Shown: positions 25,159 through 33,289, counted from the first letter of the stretch. The stretch is 35,495 nt of DNA from Candidatus Mediterraneibacter faecipullorum (GCA_019119675.1 DWWO01000025.1:1-35495), one strand, 5' to 3'. Notes: generated by a model from the sequence alone, not told the origin. Program-made: numbers and translations.

Positions 25159-26736
25159 CTAGCTGACGAGTACGGAAGCGGCAATATCAGCGATGAACAG
25201 CAGATACAGAACGATGCAGAGGGATATTCTTTTCGAGTGCCCGAGCTTCATATACCTGTCGGTCCATCTGGGAGCAAGATAGTAGATAAAGGCACAGCTT
25301 ATCAGTGCGAAAGTGATGGCGCCCCCGAGATATACTTTGCCGTTTATGTTGAGAAAAAAATCACTGTAATCCCGCAGTGCGCTTCCCGTGACCAGTTCCG
25401 ACACAGTATTTGACGCATACTCCAGCAGCGCGTAAAGGAGACAGCTGAGTAAAAATACAAACACAGGCTTCCTGACTATACGTCTGGACAGCAGCAGCGT
25501 AAGAATACCGCAGATGCCGTAAAGCGGGAGCCAGGGTCCAAACATTATGGCATCTTCTCCAAAAGAGCCGGTGTTGATCAGCCGGAACAGCGTCTCCAGT
25601 ATCCATCCGAACATAGAAAATACCTGGAACAGAAACAGGCATGACAGCAGATCGTATTTGCGGTCCGCGCGGATGGGGGACCTGACTGCTTTGAGGGGCG
25701 GCTGAACAGAGAAGAGAAATACAGGATACTGTCCGGGTGCAAAATAGGAAATCCTGGTATAGGGACCCTGGGAATCATCATACAGTGCCTTGCTGATGAG
25801 CAGTTCATCGGATGAAGGAACATGCTCCAGATATGAGTCGTTCAGTGCCTCGTATCCCGGAGAACGTGACAATACATAATTTCGCCTGAGTACGGCGTAG
25901 AGTTCTGCCCGGCAGGAAGCAATATAAGGATTGACAAATAAAAGGTCGAGCATGCCGAGGGTAAACAGTGACAGGATATGCCAGCCGGCGAAAGAAAGGT
26001 CCAGCAGGAAGTATTTCCATTTATTACGGCGCATAAGGTGTTTGGATAAAAGGAATGCTTCTTTACGTCCGATTTTAGGATTTTCTGCCAGGATATAAGG
26101 AATAAGTATGTATTCGTAATGTTTGATGATCCCTCCGATCACTGTGAAATTCCAAAGAGTCTGGAATAAAGAACGCAAAAACATCACCCATGCCGGATGG
26201 GGGACACAGCGGAGTTTATAAAGAAAAAAGATTTTCGAGACAGGCGTCTGCGGATAACTGCGGTTTTCCAGAAAAAAACGTTTTTCGCCGATCAGCAGAA
26301 TATTGCTGATGAAAATCTGGTATACAAAGGCAAACAGTATCCCGGCTGCCGGGAAGATAAGGACGATGCTGATATCTTCGGTCAAAGAATAATTGGCAGT
26401 GCGGAGAAAACTGAAAAAGACAGATATATTTGTGGAAAACAGATCGATCAGCATGGCGGCGGTATTGTAAACCATACCGTGCAGCAATCCGGCGAACGGA
26501 GTGCCTTCAAGTAAATGTGCAGCTGTATCAAGAATGGCCTCGGAGTTCGGAAGACCGGTGGTAAAAGCTGCATCTGTGGATACTGATCCGGAGGGAATCT
26601 GCAGATTGAAAAAAGTTGTGGAGACGGCGTAGGCTGTCGTGAGCATAGCAATGAGAAAGCAGACCGAGAGCATACGGAAATAACCCTGCTTCATCAGCAG
26701 GATTGCTTTCTTCTTTATTGTTCTGCGTTTCCACAT
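25159..26736 (-). CDS. Polytopic membrane protein: DUF975-like domain plus CmpB-like ABC-transporter type IV domain
   Basis: 525 residues with at least ten hydrophobic segments. The N-terminal part (about 1-290) resembles DUF975 proteins (RRTIKKKAILLMKQGYFRML, then alternating membrane spans, with RKEAFLLSKHLMRRNKWKYFLLDLSFAGWHILS as the family-typical block). The C-terminal part (about 365-520) resembles PF06541 (ABC_trans_CmpB), with FGWILETLFRLINTG and FGPWLPLYGICGIL. The middle (290-360) is a soluble linker. Function is unknown for both domains; the second is sometimes called a permease, but no ATPase gene is adjacent. ATG at 26736 has GGGAGG upstream. It lies 78 bp after the small gene at 26815-27189 on the same strand. 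Confidence 0.8.
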   Translation of the reverse strand: MWKRRTIKKKAILLMKQGYFRMLSVCFLIAMLTTAYAVSTTFFNLQIPSGSVSTDAAFTTGLPNSEAILDTAAHLLEGTPFAGLLHGMVYNTAAMLIDLFSTNISVFFSFLRTANYSLTEDISIVLIFPAAGILFAFVYQIFISNILLIGEKRFFLENRSYPQTPVSKIFFLYKLRCVPHPAWVMFLRSLFQTLWNFTVIGGIIKHYEYILIPYILAENPKIGRKEAFLLSKHLMRRNKWKYFLLDLSFAGWHILSLFTLGMLDLLFVNPYIASCRAELYAVLRRNYVLSRSPGYEALNDSYLEHVPSSDELLISKALYDDSQGPYTRISYFAPGQYPVFLFSVQPPLKAVRSPIRADRKYDLLSCLFLFQVFSMFGWILETLFRLINTGSFGEDAIMFGPWLPLYGICGILTLLLSRRIVRKPVFVFLLSCLLYALLEYASNTVSELVTGSALRDYSDFFLNINGKVYLGGAITFALISCAFIYYLAPRWTDRYMKLGHSKRISLCIVLYLLFIADIAASVLVS

Positions 26737-26814
26737 GGCAGATACCTCCCATGACCAAATGATACATATTATACAATGAAAGACGGCACGTTTGCAAGAG
26801 CGGCAGAGCCTGGC

Positions 26815-27189
26815 CTACTTATGGAGCGCTTCATGTTCTCTGCGGATCTCATCGAAGCAGTCCGGTGCGGTCCAGGTGCTGTTCGTGGGCGTCAGTATCG
26901 CCTTGTACGGGAACGGGCCGGCGCCGCATTTCCGGAGCGCGGCCAGTGCCTGATTGAGCCGGCTGTCGCTTAAGAAACAGAAGACGAACATCGTGCCCGG
27001 AAGTTCGGGGCCGTCATACTGAGCTTCGGAAGGCTCCATGTCCTTCATCCCGGCAAGAACACCGAGGGGCTGAGAGTAATCCTCACTGCTGATCTTCTTC
27101 AGGCGGATATGGAGAGGGAAGAGCGCCATTTCAATCTTGAGGAGATCTTCCTTAGCCGGTGCATTGAAAAGTAAAATGGTTTCTTTCAT
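26815..27189 (-). CDS. Small DUF3783-like protein
   Basis: 124 residues from ATG 27189, with GGGAG 11 nt upstream; an in-frame start at 27252 adds a divergent N-terminus. The first part (KETILLFNAPAKEDLLKIEMALFPLHIRLKKIS) has a beta-alpha-beta look. The second part (GTMFVFCFLSDSRLNQALAALRKCGAGPFPYKAILTPTNSTWT) matches my memory of DUF3783, including the PYKAILTPTN ending. No function is known. It is probably transcribed with the membrane protein gene that follows it on the minus strand and is divergent from ylmC. Confidence 0.75.
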   Translation of the reverse strand: MKETILLFNAPAKEDLLKIEMALFPLHIRLKKISSEDYSQPLGVLAGMKDMEPSEAQYDGPELPGTMFVFCFLSDSRLNQALAALRKCGAGPFPYKAILTPTNSTWTAPDCFDEIRREHEALHK

Positions 27190-27301
27190 ATCTATATTCA
27201 CTCCCGAATGATATATTTGCATAGAAAAGATGCTTTTCTTATTGTAAAGCATACGGGAAGAAAAGGAAAGGGGAAAAGCAGCGGCAGGACGGGTGGATAT
27301 T

Positions 27302-27330
27302 TTTTACAATATGCATACAATAAATTATAA
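27302..27330 (+). promoter_or_regulatory. Promoter of the ylmC-like gene
   Basis: TTTACA (27302-27307), 17-bp spacer, TATAAA (27325-27330), 26 bp ahead of the start codon. Confidence 0.6.
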
Positions 27331-27356
27331 AGGATCAGCAGAGGAGGATATCTGCC

Positions 27357-27611
27357 ATGAGACTTTGTGAACTTCGGGACAAAGAAGTGATAAATATATG
27401 CAGCGGCAGGCGGCTTGGGTGCATTGTGGATGTGGAGATCAATGTGTGCAGCGGCGAGGTCGAGGCTGTCATCATCCCCGGACCGGGGAAGATATGCGGA
27501 TTCCTCGGGACAGACTGTGAATATGTCATTCCTTTTGCATGTGTCAGGAAGATCGGGCCGGATATTGTGATCGTTGAGATACAGGAGGAAAAATTTTTGC
27601 AAAAGTTTTGA
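27357..27611 (+). CDS. YlmC/YmxH-family PRC-barrel protein
   Basis: 84 residues, one PRC-barrel: MRLCELRDKEVINICSGRRLG, then EVEAVIIPGPG and YVIPFACVRKIGPDIVIVEI. The family occurs in spore-forming Firmicutes and is described as sporulation-associated; its exact role is not known. GAGGAGG lies upstream of the ATG. The nrdR promoter overlaps the end of this gene. Confidence 0.88.
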   Translation: MRLCELRDKEVINICSGRRLGCIVDVEINVCSGEVEAVIIPGPGKICGFLGTDCEYVIPFACVRKIGPDIVIVEIQEEKFLQKF

Positions 27612-27625
27612 CGATTGTGTATAAT
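27597..27625 (+). promoter_or_regulatory. Promoter of nrdR
   Basis: TTGCAA (27597-27602), 17-bp spacer, TATAAT (27620-27625). The -35 box lies in the last codons of the ylmC-like gene. Confidence 0.7.
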
Positions 27626-27657
27626 GAACGCAGATTAAGAGAAAGGCGGAACATATT

Positions 27658-28107
27658 ATGAAATGTCCATATTGCGGCAACCCGGATACCAGAGTTATAG
27701 ATTCCCGTCCGGCTGAGGATAAGAGTTCTATCCGAAGAAGGCGTTCCTGCGACGAGTGCGGAAGAAGATTTACTACCTATGAAAAGGTGGAGACGATACC
27801 GCTGATCGTGATCAAGAAAGATAATAACCGTGAGCAGTATCAGCGCTCTAAGATTGAAAAGGGCGTTTTAAGCGCATGCTATAAGCGCCCGGTTCCCGCG
27901 GACGCGATCCAGAAGACGATCGATGCTGTCGAGCTTGAGATATTCAACCGCGAGGAAAAGGAGATACCGAGCAGCGTGATCGGGGAGATCGTCATGGAGA
28001 AACTAAAAGATCTCGATCCCGTCGCCTACGTGAGATTTGCCTCCGTGTACAGGGAGTTCAAAGATGTTAACACATTTATGGACGAACTCAAGAAGTTCCT
28101 GCAGTAA
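27658..28107 (+). CDS. nrdR: Transcriptional repressor NrdR
   Basis: 149 residues, full length. NrdR represses ribonucleotide reductase genes in response to bound ATP/dATP. There is a zinc ribbon with C3, C6, C31 and C34 (MKCPYCGN; SCDECGRRF), followed by an ATP-cone domain (about 49-139; PLIVIKKDNNREQYQRSKIEKG). GAAAGGCGG lies upstream of the ATG. truA starts 4 nt after the stop, so the two are coupled. Confidence 0.96.
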   Translation: MKCPYCGNPDTRVIDSRPAEDKSSIRRRRSCDECGRRFTTYEKVETIPLIVIKKDNNREQYQRSKIEKGVLSACYKRPVPADAIQKTIDAVELEIFNREEKEIPSSVIGEIVMEKLKDLDPVAYVRFASVYREFKDVNTFMDELKKFLQ

Positions 28108-28110
28108 GCA

Positions 28111-28860
28111 ATGCGCACGTATAAATTAACGATCGCCTATGACGGAACCCGCTATCAGGGCTGGCAGCGGCAGGCTAATACAGAACGGACGATTCAGGGT
28201 ATACTGGAGAATGTGATATCGGATGCGGCGGGAAATCATGTGGAAGTAAACGGCTCGGGCCGGACTGATGCGGGGGTACACGCTTTGGGGCAGGTTGCCA
28301 GTGTAGTGCTGCATGGCGCTGTGGAGGAAGATTTTTTTACAGAGACGGTCAACCAAATGCTTCCGACGGATATCCGTATCCGGGAAGCCTGTCTTGTGAA
28401 GAACGGATTCCATGCACGGAAAAGCGCTGTCGGTAAAATATATGAGTACTGCATTGACACAGGAGATAAGCCGGACGTATTCCGGAGACGTTACTGCTGC
28501 CATTACCCTTATGAGCTTGACAGGGAGAGAATGCGGCAGGCGGCAGCCCTGCTTAAAGGAACACACGATTTTGCAGGTTACACGGACAAAAAGGCAGAAA
28601 TATCCACAAAGCGGACGATTTATGATATAATAGTCAGCGGACAAGGCAGCAGCGTGACTATCCGCTATGAAGGGACAGGGTTTCTCTATCATATGGTAAG
28701 GATCCTGACGGGTACGCTGCTTGAGACCGGGACATACCAGCGCACTGTGGAGAGCGTGGCTGGAGTCCTGCAGGCAGAAGACAGGGGACAGGCGGGATTT
28801 CTTGCCCCGGCAAGAGGCCTGTTCTTAAGAGAGGTATATTACGATCAGAGGGGCAGGTAA
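28111..28860 (+). CDS. truA: tRNA pseudouridine(38-40) synthase TruA
   Basis: 249 residues, normal length. TruA converts uridines 38-40 of the tRNA anticodon arm to pseudouridine. The catalytic aspartate is D53 in GSGRTDAGVHALGQV. Other blocks are the N-terminal YDGTRYQGWQRQ, the KIYEYCID strand and FLYHMVRILTGTLLETG. It starts 4 nt after nrdR. The stop codon lies in the loop of a small hairpin (GGGCAG with CTGCCC), and a GC-rich structured element follows. Confidence 0.95.
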   Translation: MRTYKLTIAYDGTRYQGWQRQANTERTIQGILENVISDAAGNHVEVNGSGRTDAGVHALGQVASVVLHGAVEEDFFTETVNQMLPTDIRIREACLVKNGFHARKSAVGKIYEYCIDTGDKPDVFRRRYCCHYPYELDRERMRQAAALLKGTHDFAGYTDKKAEISTKRTIYDIIVSGQGSSVTIRYEGTGFLYHMVRILTGTLLETGTYQRTVESVAGVLQAEDRGQAGFLAPARGLFLREVYYDQRGR

Positions 28861-28880
28861 AAATTATCTGCCCTTACTTG

Positions 28881-29018
28881 CGCGATACGCCTGGCAAGCA
28901 GCCGCCATGCTTGCATGAGCGGACATTTGCCAGGCAACGGTCAGCGAGGGGCATAGCCCCGAGCTGAGCGAGGTATCGCGGTGATCGGATAGGGGGATGA
29001 AAATTCCCCTATCCGATC
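28881..29018. repeat. Structured, GC-rich palindromic element between truA and the exonuclease gene
   Basis: CGCGATAC (28881-28888) pairs with GTATCGCG (28973-28980) and encloses two hairpins: GCCTGGCAA (28889-28897) with TTGCCAGGC (28927-28935), and TCAGC-GA-GGGGC-ATA-GCCCC-GA-GCTGA with a tandem GA internal loop. It is followed by a perfect 13-bp stem GATCGGATAGGGG (28983-28995) with CCCCTATCCGATC (29006-29018). CGATACGCC then recurs near 29019-29027. No ORF is supported in 28861-29082, and no U-tract is present. Confidence 0.65.
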
Positions 29019-29082
29019 GATACGCCCGGAGGGCGGCCGCTTGGATAGTCAGGTTTGACTGAACAGTAATAAGGAGGTATGT

Positions 29083-29841
29083 ATGAAACTGATATCATGG
29101 AATGTCAATGGGATCAGGGCATGTGTCCAGAAAGGATTCCTTGACTTTTTTAAAGAGGCGGATGCCGATATCTTCTGCATCCAGGAGACGAAGATGCAGG
29201 CGGGACAGCTGGACCTCGACCTTCCGGGCTATTATCAGTATTGGAACTATGCCGTGAGGAAAGGATATTCCGGCACGGCAGTATTTACGAAAAAAGAGCC
29301 GTTAAATGTGATATACGGCATTGGTATTGAAGAACATGATCAGGAAGGCCGGGTAATTACATGTGAATTTGATGATTTCTATTTTGTTACGGTATACACA
29401 CCGAATTCCCAGAATGAGCTGGCGCGTCTGGATTACCGTATGAAATGGGAAGATGATTTCAGGGCCTATTTAAAGAAGCTTGAGGAAGTAAAACCGGTCA
29501 TTGTAACGGGTGATATGAATGTGGCACATAAAGAAATCGACCTGAAGAATCCGAAAACGAACCGGAAGAATGCAGGATTTACTGATGAAGAACGGCAGAA
29601 ATTCACAGAACTTCTCGATGCGGGATTTATCGATACATTCCGGTATTTCTATCCGGAGCAGACGGGCATCTATTCATGGTGGTCCTACAGATTCAGTGCC
29701 CGTGCTAAGAATGCAGGCTGGCGTATCGACTATTTCTGTGTTTCTGAGAGCCTTAAGGACAGGCTTGAGGATGCGAAGATCCTGACGGATGTCATGGGAT
29801 CGGATCACTGTCCGGTTGAACTGGATCTGAAACAGGCTTAG
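29083..29841 (+). CDS. Exodeoxyribonuclease III / AP endonuclease (ExoA/Xth)
   Basis: 252 residues, the size of B. subtilis ExoA and E. coli XthA. It cleaves DNA at abasic sites and removes 3' blocking groups in base-excision repair. Catalytic residues by motif: N7 (SWNVNGIRA), E35 (CIQETKMQ), the [16 protein letters not shown] block, and the final SDHCPV histidine. The RIDYF segment (WRIDYFCVS) is present. AAGGAGG lies 7 nt upstream of the ATG. The CobW gene follows 11 bp after the stop. Confidence 0.95.
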   Translation: MKLISWNVNGIRACVQKGFLDFFKEADADIFCIQETKMQAGQLDLDLPGYYQYWNYAVRKGYSGTAVFTKKEPLNVIYGIGIEEHDQEGRVITCEFDDFYFVTVYTPNSQNELARLDYRMKWEDDFRAYLKKLEEVKPVIVTGDMNVAHKEIDLKNPKTNRKNAGFTDEERQKFTELLDAGFIDTFRYFYPEQTGIYSWWSYRFSARAKNAGWRIDYFCVSESLKDRLEDAKILTDVMGSDHCPVELDLKQA

Positions 29842-29852
29842 AAGGAGGATGA

Positions 29853-30968
29853 ATGAAAATGACAAAGATAGATATTATCTCCGGTTTCCTTGGAGCCGGA
29901 AAGACGACACTGATCAAAAAACTGCTCTCAGAGGCATTTGCCGGAGAGCAGGTCGTACTCATTGAAAATGAATTCGGTGAGATTGGGATCGACGGCGGTT
30001 TCTTAAAAGAGTCCGGAGTTGAGATCCGTGAGATGAATTCGGGCTGCATCTGCTGTTCCCTTGTGGGAGATTTCGGGAAATCCCTGCGTGAGGTGGTGGA
30101 TACCTATCATCCGGACCGTATCCTGATCGAGCCGTCAGGAGTGGGCAAGCTTTCCGACGTGATCAAGGCGGTACAGGGCGTGCAGGAAGAGATTGATGCG
30201 CAGCTCAACAGCTTCACGACGGTTGTGGATGTGACAAAGTGCAGGATCTACAGAAAGAACTTCGGTGAATTCTTCAGCAACCAGATCGAATATGCCGGCG
30301 CGGTCATTTTGAGCCGTACAGACAAAGCAAAACCGGAGAAGATCGAGGAGAGCGTTGCTCTGCTGCGGGAGCTTAACGATAAGGCCCCGTTTATCACAAC
30401 TCCGATTGCCAGGCTGTCGGGCAAAAAGATCCTCGAGACGATGGAGGCAAGTAAGTCTCTTGAGGAAGAACTGCTCGATGAGATCATCTGTCCGGAATGC
30501 GGCCATCACCATGAAGAGGGCGAGTGCTGTGGCCACGAACATGATCATGAGCATGGACATCATCACGACCATGATCACGAGGAGCATGAACATCATCACG
30601 ACCATGATCACGAGGATCACGGACATCACCACGATCATGACCACGGGGATCACGATCATCACCATGACCATGCGGGGCATCATCATGCAGACGATGTGTT
30701 TACGAGCTGGGGACGTGAGACGATCCATACTTATACAAAGGATCAGATCAGCAATATCCTGAAAGAACTGGAAGCTGACAACAGCTTCGGGAATGTACTG
30801 CGCGCCAAGGGGATGGTTGCAGGTGAAGACGGAGAGTGGATTTATTTCGATATGGTGCCTGAAGAACATGAAGTCCGCACGGGAGCGCCGGAATATACAG
30901 GCAGGATCTGTGTGATCGGTGCTGAACTTAACGAAGACAAGCTGGCAGAATTATTCGGACTGGCATAG
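29853..30968 (+). CDS. CobW/COG0523-family GTPase with a histidine-rich metal-binding region
   Basis: 371 residues. P-loop GFLGAGKTT (11-19), Walker-like ENEFGEIGIDG and the family CxCC metal site C65-I-C67-C68 (SGCICCS). The guanine-specificity position where relatives have NKxD reads SRTD. Residues about 211-280 are a His/Asp/Glu-rich stretch that includes 3.5 copies of an 11-residue unit (HHHDHDHxxHx) from a 33-bp DNA repeat (30558-30686). It ends in the CobW C-terminal domain (about 285-371; DVFTSWGRETIHTYTK). Members act as metallochaperones, often for zinc under limitation or for cobalt/nickel; the histidines suggest zinc or nickel. GGAGG precedes the ATG. A second, divergent CobW-type gene follows after 13 bp. 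Confidence 0.93.
   Translation: MKMTKIDIISGFLGAGKTTLIKKLLSEAFAGEQVVLIENEFGEIGIDGGFLKESGVEIREMNSGCICCSLVGDFGKSLREVVDTYHPDRILIEPSGVGKLSDVIKAVQGVQEEIDAQLNSFTTVVDVTKCRIYRKNFGEFFSNQIEYAGAVILSRTDKAKPEKIEESVALLRELNDKAPFITTPIARLSGKKILETMEASKSLEEELLDEIICPECGHHHEEGECCGHEHDHEHGHHHDHDHEEHEHHHDHDHEDHGHHHDHDHGDHDHHHDHAGHHHADDVFTSWGRETIHTYTKDQISNILKELEADNSFGNVLRAKGMVAGEDGEWIYFDMVPEEHEVRTGAPEYTGRICVIGAELNEDKLAELFGLA
30558..30686 (+). repeat. 33-bp tandem coding repeat in the CobW gene
   Basis: Units start at 30558, 30591, 30624 and 30657 (last one partial), each encoding HHHDHDH plus four variable residues (EEHE, EDHG, GDHD). Synonymous and replacement differences show the copies are not recent. Confidence 0.85.
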
Positions 30969-30981
30969 GAGGCGAACGGAT

Positions 30982-31929
30982 ATGAATGAACCGGATATTA
31001 TGGTCTATCTTATGACCGGTTTCCTGGACAGCGGGAAGACACAGTTCCTGACGTTTACGTTGAAGCAGGATTATTTCCAGATTGACGGCAAGACTCTGTT
31101 GATCCTCTGTGAAGAGGGCGAGGAAGAGTACGATCCGATGGAAATGCTCAAGTATGGTGTTGTCATAGAAAAGGTCGGGGATCAGGAAGACCTGACGGCA
31201 GAGTGGCTCGAAGAGATGAACAGGAAACACGAGCCGGAGCGGGTAGTCGTGGAATACAACGGCATGTGGAAAGTGAGTGACTTTGAGAATCTTGAGCTGC
31301 CTGACGGCTGGGGAATCGAGCAGAAGATAACGACGGTAGATGCGAGCACATTCCAGACGTATCTGACGAACCTGAAACCTCTTTTTGTGGAAATGGTCAG
31401 GGGAGCGGATATGGTACTTTTCAACCGCTGTGAGGATATCAAGCCTCTCGCGGGATACCGCCGCAGCGTGAAAGTGGTAAGCCCTCAGGCGGAAGTGATC
31501 TTTGAGGATGAAGAGGGTGAGATTGAAAATATTTTCGAGGACGAAGTTCCCTATGATCTGAAAGCCCCGGTTGTCGAGATCGCAAAAGAAGATTACGGCA
31601 TCTGGTATGTGGACCTGATGGAGAATCCGGACAGGTATAAGGGAAAAGTAGTGGAATATACTGCAAAGGTGCTTAAACCCAGAACATTCCCTGCAAAAGT
31701 ATTTATGGCGGGACGTATGGCGATGACATGCTGCGCGGATGACGTGTCATTTCTCGGATATGTGTGCAGGAGCGCCTACGCACCGAAATTAAAGCCCGGA
31801 CAGTGGGTGAAGATCCGTGCAAAGATCCGTTTTGCAAACCTGTCGGTCTACCGCGGAGAAGGACCGGTCCTGGAAGCGGAGCATATAGAGCTTGCGGAGC
31901 CGGTAGATGAACTGGTATACTTTAACTAA
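30982..31929 (+). CDS. Divergent CobW-type P-loop GTPase with a C-terminal DUF1980/YcgQ-like domain
   Basis: 315 residues from ATG 30982, with AGGAGGCG 9 nt upstream. P-loop GFLDSGKTQ (13-21). The CxCC site is absent: the equivalent region is acidic (CEEGEEEYDPME), and the NKxD position reads NRCE. The C-terminal part (about 200-315; YDLKAPVVEI, then VEYTAKVLKPRTFPAKVFMAGRMAMTCCADD, GQWVKIRAKIRF) resembles the TIGR03943/DUF1980 domain of B. subtilis YcgQ, an OB-like fold with the vicinal cysteines C250-C251. YcgQ-type proteins pair with a DUF318 permease; none is visible here. It is likely a partner of the preceding His-rich GTPase in metal handling. That role is inferred from adjacency. Confidence 0.8.
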   Translation: MNEPDIMVYLMTGFLDSGKTQFLTFTLKQDYFQIDGKTLLILCEEGEEEYDPMEMLKYGVVIEKVGDQEDLTAEWLEEMNRKHEPERVVVEYNGMWKVSDFENLELPDGWGIEQKITTVDASTFQTYLTNLKPLFVEMVRGADMVLFNRCEDIKPLAGYRRSVKVVSPQAEVIFEDEEGEIENIFEDEVPYDLKAPVVEIAKEDYGIWYVDLMENPDRYKGKVVEYTAKVLKPRTFPAKVFMAGRMAMTCCADDVSFLGYVCRSAYAPKLKPGQWVKIRAKIRFANLSVYRGEGPVLEAEHIELAEPVDELVYFN

Positions 31930-31962
31930 CGTAAATGAAAAATCAGCAGGAGGTTCTCTGAG

Positions 31963-32922
31963 ATGGAAAAAAAATATGATGTGATCGCCCTTGGCGAGCT
32001 TTTGATTGATTTCACAATGAACGGACAGAGTGAACAGGGAAACAATATGTTCGAGGCGTGCCCCGGCGGGGCGCCGTGCAATGTTCTTGCACTTCTCAAT
32101 AAAATGGGAAAGAAGACAGCATTCCTCGGGAAAGTGGGAAAGGATCAGTTCGGTACACTCCTGAGAGACACGATCACTGAGGCGGGGATCGATGCGTCCC
32201 ACCTGATGACCGATGACAAAGTAAATACAACACTGGCGTTCGTCCATACATTTCCGGACGGAGACCGTGAGTTCTCTTTCTACCGCAATCCGGGAGCTGA
32301 CATGATGCTTACAGAAGACGAGGTAGATCCCTCGTTCATCGCACAGACAAAAATCTTCCATTTCGGTACGCTTTCCATGACTCACGACGGTGTGAGGGCG
32401 GCAACGAAAAAGGCAGTGCAGGCTGCGAAAGATGCGGGCTGTCTCGTATCCTTTGACCCGAACCTGCGCCCGCCGCTCTGGTCATCCCTCGATCTTGCGA
32501 AAGAGCAGATGGAATATGGCTTCGGTGTATGTGATATCCTGAAGATATCCGATAACGAGATCCAGTTCGTATCGGGAAAAGAAGATTACGATGAGGGTAT
32601 CGCTTATCTCCAGGAGGCTTATCACATCCCGCTTATCCTGCTCACGATGGGGAAAGAGGGAAGCCGTGCATACTATAAAGGAAAATGCGTGGAGCGTCCG
32701 GGATTTGCCGTCAAGGCGATCGAGACGACAGGCGCGGGAGATACCTTCTGCGGCAGCTCCCTGAATTATATCGTGGAGCACGGATTTGAGGATCTGACTG
32801 AAGAACAGTTAGGAGAGCTGCTTACATTCGCAAACGCGGCAGCGGCGATCGTGACGACGAAGAAAGGCGCGATCCGTTCTATGCCGGAGAGGGAGGAAGT
32901 AGAAGCGCTGATCCAAGAATAA
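31963..32922 (+). CDS. PfkB-family carbohydrate kinase, fructokinase type
   Basis: 319 residues. Ribokinase fold with the first PfkB signature region GGAPCNVLALLNKMGKKTAFLGKVGKDQFG (33-62) and the second signature TTGAGDTFCGSS with catalytic base D260. Substrate loop residues around LGELLIDF and FYRNPGADMML fit fructokinase (ScrK/FruK-like) members. It phosphorylates a ketose, probably fructose at C6. AGGAGG lies upstream of the ATG. No sucrose or fructose genes are next to it. Its stop codon is part of the base of the long hairpin element at 32921-33289. Confidence 0.9.
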   Translation: MEKKYDVIALGELLIDFTMNGQSEQGNNMFEACPGGAPCNVLALLNKMGKKTAFLGKVGKDQFGTLLRDTITEAGIDASHLMTDDKVNTTLAFVHTFPDGDREFSFYRNPGADMMLTEDEVDPSFIAQTKIFHFGTLSMTHDGVRAATKKAVQAAKDAGCLVSFDPNLRPPLWSSLDLAKEQMEYGFGVCDILKISDNEIQFVSGKEDYDEGIAYLQEAYHIPLILLTMGKEGSRAYYKGKCVERPGFAVKAIETTGAGDTFCGSSLNYIVEHGFEDLTEEQLGELLTFANAAAAIVTTKKGAIRSMPEREEVEALIQE

Positions 32923-33289
32923 ATTCGTATCGGACTGAATGCCGATGGGGATAAGGTCCGAAAACGGACGGAGATGAGGCACGGAAATACTTTTTTGAGA
33001 TGAACGGCATATGCTTCAGACTCCGCTCCATAATCTGAGAAAAACTAAAGGGTCTGGAATCTGATTAAAAACAAAGCCGCAAAATGGATAACTCGCCTTT
33101 GGCTCAAACAATCCATTTTACGGCTGAACATCAGCTTCCAAACCCTTAACTTTTTCTGGCAGATTACTTCGAAGTCGCCTTCCTCACATGCCGTTCATCT
33201 CTTTTCAAGTCTTCCTGCGCCTCATCTCCGTCCGTTTTCTGTTTCATCGAATCCGGCAGTCACTCCGACAAGGCGACAAGCACGAATTT
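32921..33289 (+). repeat. 3'-UTR hairpin element 3, family with conserved loop
   Basis: About 369 bp that folds back on itself. Base AAATTCGT (32921-32928, overlapping the stop codon) with ACGAATTT (33282-33289). AAAACGGACGGAGATGAGGC (32961-32980) pairs perfectly over 20 bp with 33219-33238, and GAGATGAACGGCAT (32997-33010) with ATGCCGTTCATCTC (33188-33201). Above that, 33031-33065 faces 33130-33166. The top is GCCGCAAAATGGAT (33076-33089) with ATCCATTTTACGGC (33111-33124), one mismatch, and a 21-nt loop starting AACTCG and containing CTCAAACA. No gene is supported inside it. Confidence 0.85.

Noticed and set aside
30558-30686. Regular repeats considered as a possible CRISPR array
   Set aside because: The units are directly adjacent, have no spacers, are 33 bp in phase with the reading frame and encode a His-rich stretch.
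30135-30869. Met/Val-rich membrane-like frame on the minus strand
   Set aside because: It is the complement of the GTPase coding strand; the apparent hydrophobic repeats are the reverse of the His/Asp codon repeat.
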